Source: CAZGWJ01 sp964529445
GTDB lineage: Bacteria > Oederibacteriota > Muellerivitia > Muellerivitales > Muellerivitaceae
Direction of reading: 5' to 3'
NCBI GenBank assembly: GCA_964529445.1
Contig: CAZGWJ010000091.1
Span: forward strand, 1-10,524
DNA length: 10,524 nt
The position numbers and the translations under genes are program-made. This document shows positions 6,275 to 10,524 of this stretch, piece by piece (the stretch's first letter is position 1; each line of letters starts with the position of its first letter). The notes beneath the pieces were generated by a model that was given only the letters and a program-made list of their open reading frames with translations, had not been told where the DNA came from and did not search any database.

Positions 6275-7465
6275 TCAGTCCTTCCCCGCGATGCGGCGCT
6301 TCCCCTGCTTGTCGTACTCCAGGGCCAGGGCGGCCTTGCGGTACACTTCCAGTGTCAGGCGCGCCGTGCGGTCCCAGGAAAACTGTTTCGCCCGGGCAAA
6401 GCCCTTCCTCGCAAGCGAACGGGCCAAGGCGGGACTGTCCAGCACCTTCAGGACGGCTTCCGCGAGGGCCTTCGGATCCTCCGGATCCGCGAGAACGGCC
6501 GCGTTGCCCGCCACTTCGGGGAGGGCCGTCGTGCGAGAGGCCACGACCGGCACCCCGCAGGCGAACGCCTCCAGGACGGGAAGTCCGAAACCCTCCCATC
6601 GCGAGGCCAGGAGGAGCACGTCGGCCCTGAGATAGGTCTCCCTCAGGCGCTTTCGCGGCACGTCGCCCAGCATCTGCAGGTTGGGCGTCAAACCCCACTC
6701 CCGGGCGAGTCGCGAGGCGCCCGAGCGCCGGATCCCCCGCTCATCCATTCCCATGGCCGCCAGGATGGCGTCCGGGCGCTTTTTCAGGATATGCCGGAAG
6801 GCTTTCAGGATGTTCGTCAGGTTCTTCCGCTCGTCGTCGGCCGCGTGCACCAGCACCACGGGAGGGCCTTCCCTTCGTTTCCCGTCCTTCCCGGCCGGGC
6901 GGAAGGCCTCCAGATCCACCCCCTCCGGCGTCACATGCACCTTCTCCTCGGGAACCTTCAGGTCGTTCACGATGCCGCGCTTGGAGAATTCGGAGACCGT
7001 GAGGACCGCGAGCGCTGACCGCGCCGCGACGGGCACCACCCATTTCTTGTAGAGGTCCAGGAGCCGCTGCCGGGCCGTGGCATGCGGATAGGATTCGCGG
7101 AGGGGCCTCAGGAACATGGTGTCGTGGACCGTCACCACGTAGGGGACGTCGGCCGCGATGGTGGCGCTGTTGTCGGTGTAATGGAGGAGGGTCAAACCGT
7201 ACCGGAGGACCATCGAAGGGATCCAGAACTGCTCGTAGAAGGCGGGTTGCTTCGCCAGCGTCCTCCCCATCCGGGAGGAGCTTTCCGTGGCAGGGCCGAG
7301 GAAGCGGAAACTCTTCCCCCCCAGGGTCTTCCTCAGTTCGGGAGGCGCGGAAAAGACGAAATACTCGTTGTAGGGATCCGTCCGGGACAGGGCCGCCAGG
7401 AGGTTGGCCACGTAGGTGCCCACCCCCCGCCGCCAGGCCAGCCGCGCGTCAAATCCGATCCTCAC
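6275..7465 (-). CDS. GT4-family glycosyltransferase
   Basis: A 396-residue GT-B retaining glycosyltransferase of normal family length, acting in the cytoplasm or at the inner membrane face with a nucleotide-sugar donor. The N-terminal acceptor domain starts MRIGFDAR and has the glycine-rich GVGTYVANLL (14-23). VTVHDTMFLR (111-120) and VLTVSEFSKRGIV (154-166) are typical of the mannosyl/rhamnosyl-type GT4 group. The C-terminal donor domain carries EGFGLPVLEA, with both glutamates of the EX7E motif (E291 and E299), followed by GVPVVASRTTALPEVAG. The GTG start at 7465 has GGAG seven bases upstream. The gap to the methyltransferase gene upstream is 162 bp and to the GT-C gene downstream 220 bp. 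The sugar and linkage cannot be read; a mannosyl- or rhamnosyltransferase role in surface glycan assembly is the likeliest. Confidence 0.93.
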   Translation of the reverse strand: MRIGFDARLAWRRGVGTYVANLLAALSRTDPYNEYFVFSAPPELRKTLGGKSFRFLGPATESSSRMGRTLAKQPAFYEQFWIPSMVLRYGLTLLHYTDNSATIAADVPYVVTVHDTMFLRPLRESYPHATARQRLLDLYKKWVVPVAARSALAVLTVSEFSKRGIVNDLKVPEEKVHVTPEGVDLEAFRPAGKDGKRREGPPVVLVHAADDERKNLTNILKAFRHILKKRPDAILAAMGMDERGIRRSGASRLAREWGLTPNLQMLGDVPRKRLRETYLRADVLLLASRWEGFGLPVLEAFACGVPVVASRTTALPEVAGNAAVLADPEDPKALAEAVLKVLDSPALARSLARKGFARAKQFSWDRTARLTLEVYRKAALALEYDKQGKRRIAGKD

Positions 7466-7491
7466 CTAATGGCTCCAACAGAACGGATCAC

Positions 7492-7507
7492 CGCGAAGGC
7501 GCGAAGA
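7492..7507 (+). repeat. Octamer array, two units, CGCGAAG type (start-proximal arm)
   Basis: Two consecutive units CGCGAAGG and CGCGAAGA on the plus strand, 26 bases upstream of the GTG start of the GT4 glycosyltransferase. It faces the array at 7603-7626, 95 bases away. Confidence 0.8.
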
Positions 7508-7602
7508 ACGGCTTTTGACTGTTTTCCGCTCCTCATGCTTTCCCATCCTGGACGTCCCAAACATTTTCGTTCGGTCTTTTCCATGCCGTTAAACCGACAA
7601 TT

Positions 7603-7626
7603 TCATCGCGCCTTCGCGTCTTCGTG
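7603..7626 (-). repeat. Octamer array, three partly degenerate units, CGCGAAG type (3' end arm)
   Basis: Units TCATCGCG (one mismatch), CCTTCGCG and TCTTCGTG (one mismatch) on the plus strand. The array starts one base downstream of the methyltransferase stop codon. Here, unlike at the two downstream genes, it lies just outside the coding frame. Confidence 0.78.
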
Positions 7627-7627
7627 G

Positions 7628-9166
7628 TTAAGTGCGTTTCCGGCTCATCGGGTCGTCCAGGAGGAGGTCCGGTATGCCGTCCTCGACGGCATACGTCTTC
7701 CGGCACTCGGTGCACTCGAGCGACGCTCCCAGGTCCCGCAAGGTGGAACCGCAAGCGGGGCAGAAAACCAGGTCGAAAAGCGCGGCCTCGGACAACGATG
7801 CCGTGGGGACCCCGGGACGGCGGGCGGAAACGACAATGCCTCCACCCATGCCCGGCAGGACCTTCCCGCCCACCTTGTCCGCGAAGGACAGGAGAGCCCT
7901 GGAAGCGGCGGGGCCCATCAGGCCCAACAACCTTTCCAGGAAGGTCGGCAGTTTCAGGAAGTTGTAGGTCTCGATGGCGACCTGCTCGTAGGGCGCCGTC
8001 TTCAGGAGGACCTTCAACTCGTCGGGTCCGAAGAACTCCAGGTGGTCGTGCTGGCGGGACTTGCGCAGGGCGTTGACCGAAGGCAGGACCCGCTTGTAAT
8101 AGGACTTGTCGTTGGTGACCGAAAGGACGAACACCCCGCCCGGCCTCAGGATGCGATAGCACTCCTTCAGCAGTTGATAGGGATCCCAGGAATGGTCGAG
8201 GACCTCCTTCAGGAGCACCGCGTCGGCGCACATGTCGGGCAGGGGAAGGTTCTCCCCGGCGGCCCGGAGGATACCGGGGTCGGCCTTCTTCACGAGCCGC
8301 TGACCGATCTGCGCCCGCGAGGGCTCCACGCCCAGGTACCGCCACGCGGGCTTGGGCCCCCTCCCGAGGTATTCGAGGAACTCGGCCCTTCCGCAACCCA
8401 CGTCCACCAGCAGGGCCCGATCATGAAGGATGCCCTTCTTGAGGCGTTCGTAGACCATGCCGTCCAGGCGCTCGTAGCGCTGGCGCATCAGGGGCGTGAG
8501 AGTCTCCAGGAACTTGCTGTCATCCCAATCGACCTGGGATTTCCTCCACAGGTCGTGTCGCTGGGACAGGGTCAGTTTCGGGGCCACCGGCTGGGGCGCG
8601 GGAACCTCCGGTCGGGCCGGTGCGGGAGCCGGACGCTCCTCGCGGGGACGCTCGTTGTCCCGGCGGTAACCACGGTCGCGATCACGACCCCGGTCGCGCC
8701 CTCCCCGATCCCTTCCGCCGCGTCCGCGGTCGCGATCGCGCCCCGGCTCGCGCGGCCCACGATCCCGGCCGCGATCCCGTCCCTGTCCGAACCCTCTCGA
8801 TGGGCCGCGCTCGGAATCCCGCGGGGCGCCGCCACGGTCCTCGCGGCCCCGCCCGCCCCCGAAACCCCCATCCTGCCGGCGACGGTCGTCACCGCCGCGT
8901 TGTCTGTCGTCCCTCCTGCCTCGATCCCTGCCCTTGTCATACCTGCCCTGATCCTGACGATCCGAACGATGCCGGTCTCCCATTTCTCGGATTACCTTTT
9001 CCCGATCCCGCGACGTCCACTCCGGGCCGTCTCGGGATCCTATGGATTCGACCCTCCCGGGTCGCGCCTCCCTGCGGCCCGTGCCGCGGAAGACTCCGTC
9101 CCGCCGTCGGAACGGTCGCCTGCCCTTGCCGGGTCCCCCAGGACCCGACCCTCCAAGCTCCTGCAA
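7628..9166 (-). CDS. SAM-dependent methyltransferase with RG/RD-rich N-terminus and Trm112-like zinc ribbon
   Basis: Three-part protein of 512 residues. Residues 1-175 are highly charged and rich in Arg, Gly and Asp (RDRG, GRDRDRG, RGGRDRGG repeats), then a Pro-Ala linker (178-197). Residues about 200-450 form a class I methyltransferase: motif I VDVGCGRAEF (254-263), acidic E281 after YLGV, AENLPLPD (303-311) and ILRPGGVFVLSV (339-350). The C-terminus has CPAC and CTEC (Cys 469, 472, 485, 488) followed by VEDGIPDLL, as in Trm112-like ribbons. Similar core domains methylate sugars, lipids, quinones or RNA; the neighbours suggest a glycan or lipid carrier, while the RG-rich part would suit nucleic-acid binding. 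The substrate is therefore open. The start is uncertain: TTG at 9166 is nine bases after the upstream stop but has no ribosome-binding site; ATG at 8983 (residue 62) has AAAAGG eleven bases upstream. Confidence 0.85.
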   Translation of the reverse strand: MQELGGSGPGGPGKGRRPFRRRDGVFRGTGRREARPGRVESIGSRDGPEWTSRDREKVIREMGDRHRSDRQDQGRYDKGRDRGRRDDRQRGGDDRRRQDGGFGGGRGREDRGGAPRDSERGPSRGFGQGRDRGRDRGPREPGRDRDRGRGGRDRGGRDRGRDRDRGYRRDNERPREERPAPAPARPEVPAPQPVAPKLTLSQRHDLWRKSQVDWDDSKFLETLTPLMRQRYERLDGMVYERLKKGILHDRALLVDVGCGRAEFLEYLGRGPKPAWRYLGVEPSRAQIGQRLVKKADPGILRAAGENLPLPDMCADAVLLKEVLDHSWDPYQLLKECYRILRPGGVFVLSVTNDKSYYKRVLPSVNALRKSRQHDHLEFFGPDELKVLLKTAPYEQVAIETYNFLKLPTFLERLLGLMGPAASRALLSFADKVGGKVLPGMGGGIVVSARRPGVPTASLSEAALFDLVFCPACGSTLRDLGASLECTECRKTYAVEDGIPDLLLDDPMSRKRT

Positions 9167-9175
9167 GACGAACGG

Positions 9176-9754
9176 TCAACGGATGAAGGGGACCCCCAAG
9201 AGCACCATGATCGCGAGGGCCACCAAACCGTAGACCACGTAGAAGAACAACCACACCGGCCTGACGTAATGCGACAAGGCCGCATAAGACATCAACTGGG
9301 ACGTCATGACCCTCCCCGGTTTCACGAGCCGGAAACGGTCCACCGCCGAATTGAAACGGTCCAGTCCGCCAGCCAGCCGGGGCATGAAGAACCGGACGAT
9401 GACAAAACGAAGGACCCCTCCCGTCTGGGCCAGGACCTGTCCCATGATCCCGTCCAGGCGCCTCACCCAGGAGGCATCGATGCGCTCGGCCGTCGCCGGG
9501 ATCAAGCCGGCAACCCTCCAAAGCATGGGGTCCAGGATGCTCCATAACACGACGTTCAAGCCGCCCAGCCACCCCGAAAGAACCCCCAAGAGCGCCCCGA
9601 CCGTCAGGAAATAGCCGGTCGCGTAACGGATCCTCTCCGCCGAAAGGTCCGGGTGGACCCAGCGGTACAAGAGGAGACAAAGCGCCGAAAGGACCAGCCC
9701 CGCGGCCAGCCCCAACGCCAAACCCTTCAACAATAGATGGAGATGCTTCCTCAA
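9176..9754 (-). CDS. Small integral membrane protein of unknown function
   Basis: A 192-residue protein I do not recognise. Hydrophobic segments at about 7-30, 46-71 and 164-188 predict three membrane helices. The middle (about 75-150) is amphipathic and basic, with LDPMLWRVAGLIPATAERID and FVIVRFFMPRLAGGLDRF, and may lie along the membrane or in the cytoplasm. There is no signal-peptidase site and no catalytic motif. The start is taken as TTG at 9754; no ATG or GTG lies near it in frame, and the AGG seven bases upstream is only a weak ribosome-binding site. It follows the stalk-protein gene by 79 bp and ends nine bases before the longest form of the methyltransferase gene, so the two may be translationally linked. 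Its position suggests a helper for surface-glycan or secretion functions, which is a guess. Confidence 0.75.
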   Translation of the reverse strand: MRKHLHLLLKGLALGLAAGLVLSALCLLLYRWVHPDLSAERIRYATGYFLTVGALLGVLSGWLGGLNVVLWSILDPMLWRVAGLIPATAERIDASWVRRLDGIMGQVLAQTGGVLRFVIVRFFMPRLAGGLDRFNSAVDRFRLVKPGRVMTSQLMSYAALSHYVRPVWLFFYVVYGLVALAIMVLLGVPFIR

Positions 9755-9789
9755 GAGCCCGCCTGAAGGGGATGTCGACGTCGTTGGGG

Positions 9790-9795
9790 ATTGTA
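9790..9795 (-). promoter_or_regulatory. Possible -10 element upstream of the small membrane protein
   Basis: GATACAAT on the minus strand is the same eight bases as at the efp -10 region, 35-40 bases upstream of the TTG at 9754. No good -35 is present; the best is TCAACA at 19 bases. It could separate expression of genes 2-7 from the stalk-protein gene. Weak. Confidence 0.25.
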
Positions 9796-9805
9796 TCGCG
9801 TCAGG

Positions 9806-9832
9806 GGGCCGGAATGTTGAGGAATCCGTCCC
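9806..9832 (-). terminator. Stem-loop directly after the stalk-protein stop, terminator-like without a T-run
   Basis: On the minus strand GGG-A-CGGA pairs with TCCG-G-CCC (seven pairs, one mismatch) around an 11-base loop, beginning one base after the stop codon. It is followed by CCTGACGC rather than Ts, so it is not a classical intrinsic terminator. It may stabilise the 3' end. Confidence 0.25.
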
Positions 9833-9833
9833 G

Positions 9834-10524
9834 TCAGTGGACCAGCAGGATCTTGCAATAGTAGACGTTACGGGGCGCGGTCAGGAACACGATATAAACG
9901 CCGCTGGCGCACATCTCCCCCGCGTCGTTGCGACCATCCCAGAAATAGCTCTCCTCGACGCTCCTGCCCAGACGGATATCCTTCAGGGTCCGGACGGCCT
10001 CGCCCGCCGAGTTGTAGATCTTCAGGGCGAATCGTCCCGGGTAACGGGAATAGCGTGCCCACATCGTCATGGGACCCGAATCCGGGCGGTAGAGGTTCCG
10101 ATCCACATGGAAATAATCGCCCGGCGGGGTCGGAGTGCGCGTGACCGTCGGGGACTGCGTCGGCGTGGACGACTCCGAGGGAGTCGGGGTCGGTGTCATC
10201 GAGGCCGTCGGGGTCCCGGTCGATGAAGGTGTAGCCGTCGGTGTAGCGGTTCGGGTCGCCGTAGGCGTCGCCGAATCCGTCGGCGTTGGTGACCAGGTGA
10301 AAGTGGGCGTGTCGGTGAACGTCCAGGTCGGTGTCCAGGTATTCGTGGGCGTGAGGGTGTGGGTGGACGTGTAGATCAGCGTTTCCGTCGGCGTGAAGGT
10401 GTCGGTCATGGTCGGGGTATCCGTGGGCGTGTCGGTCGGGCTGGGCGTATCCGTGGGTGTATCGGTCGGGGTCGGCGTGTCCGTGGAGGTCGGCGTATCG
10501 GTCGAAGTCCATGTGGGTGTCGGC
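9834..10524 (-). CDS. Secreted Thr-Pro stalk protein with C-terminal FlgD/Ig-like domain, 5' end cut by the window edge
   Basis: The frame is open to the right edge, so the N-terminus (and any signal peptide) is outside; 229 residues are visible. About 134 are a low-complexity stalk of Thr-Pro, Thr-Asp and Thr-Trp dipeptides (TPTDTPT, TPTWTFTDTPTFTW, TPTATP). The last ~95 residues, from PGDYFHVDRNLYRPDSGP, form a beta-rich domain with FALKIYNSAGEAVRTL, YFWDGRNDAGEMCASGVY and the ending KILLVH, the pattern of FlgD Ig-like/C-terminal modules on many secreted bacterial proteins. Two cysteines in it (in EMCASG and YYCKILL) could form a disulfide. Stalks of this kind usually hold a domain away from the cell surface and are typical O-glycosylation substrates. 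An alternative is a type IX-like sorting tag, which it only partly resembles. Internal ATGs in the stalk are not starts, because the same composition continues upstream. Confidence 0.85.
   Translation of the reverse strand, partial: PTPTWTSTDTPTSTDTPTPTDTPTDTPSPTDTPTDTPTMTDTFTPTETLIYTSTHTLTPTNTWTPTWTFTDTPTFTWSPTPTDSATPTATRTATPTATPSSTGTPTASMTPTPTPSESSTPTQSPTVTRTPTPPGDYFHVDRNLYRPDSGPMTMWARYSRYPGRFALKIYNSAGEAVRTLKDIRLGRSVEESYFWDGRNDAGEMCASGVYIVFLTAPRNVYYCKILLVH
10122..10524. repeat. Low-complexity hexamer-rich DNA encoding the Thr-Pro stalk
   Basis: The plus strand is dominated by short units of the GTCGGN, GTGGGC and GTATCC kind in a 6- and 12-base rhythm, corresponding to ACN-CCN-type codon pairs on the minus strand. 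Units are degenerate rather than identical, so this looks like an old coding microsatellite open to length change by slippage. It reaches the right edge. Confidence 0.8.

Noticed and set aside
7082..9547. An 821-codon open frame on the plus strand across three minus-strand genes
   Set aside because: It is antisense to well-supported domains (GT4, methyltransferase, membrane protein), has low-complexity Ala/Pro/Arg composition and no recognisable domain; long antisense frames are expected in GC-rich DNA.

Overview
The window is a GC-rich stretch of bacterial DNA in which every supportable gene lies on the minus strand, so it reads from right to left. Long Thr-Pro stalks capped by a FlgD-like domain, GTG/TTG starts, intergenic octamer repeats and a run of ten Ns with a mirrored copy beside it all suggest a draft or metagenome-assembled genome. 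The organism is probably an uncultivated, Gram-negative-like lineage. No rRNA, tRNA or phylogenetic marker beyond a partial EF-P is present, so the phylum cannot be fixed.

Layout in the order of transcription. (1) 10524-9834: C-terminal part of a secreted protein, with a Thr-Pro mucin-like stalk followed by a FlgD/Ig-like domain. (2) 9754-9176: small three-helix membrane protein of unknown function. (3) 9166-7628: an unusual SAM methyltransferase with a very long Arg/Gly/Asp-rich N-terminus and a C-terminal four-cysteine ribbon. (4) 7465-6275: GT4 glycosyltransferase. (5) 6054-4273: polytopic GT-C-like membrane glycosyltransferase. (6) 4175-2854: second GT-B glycosyltransferase, resembling those found with PEP-CTERM/exosortase polysaccharide loci; it is interrupted by an apparent assembly artefact (Ns plus an inverted duplication). 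(7) 2712-814: AsnB-type glutamine-dependent amidotransferase. (8) 436 to the left edge: elongation factor P, set apart by an AT-rich 377-bp gap with its own sigma70-type promoter.

Genes 3-7 look like part of a surface-glycan or glycoprotein locus: two cytoplasmic GT-B transferases, one membrane GT-C-like transferase probably using a lipid-linked sugar, one methyltransferase and one amidotransferase that could amidate a sugar acid. The adjacent Thr-rich stalk protein is a conceivable acceptor for glycosylation, but that is only an inference from context. EF-P is a housekeeping neighbour.

The most unusual structure is in the gaps. Three of the four gaps between genes 3 and 7 carry a pair of short arrays of an 8-base unit (consensus CRCSAAGN), facing each other about 95-107 bases apart. 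One array lies at or inside the 3' end of the upstream gene, the other near the start of the downstream gene. The fourth gap has one array plus a separate palindromic element. In two cases the array encodes the C-terminal tail of the protein.
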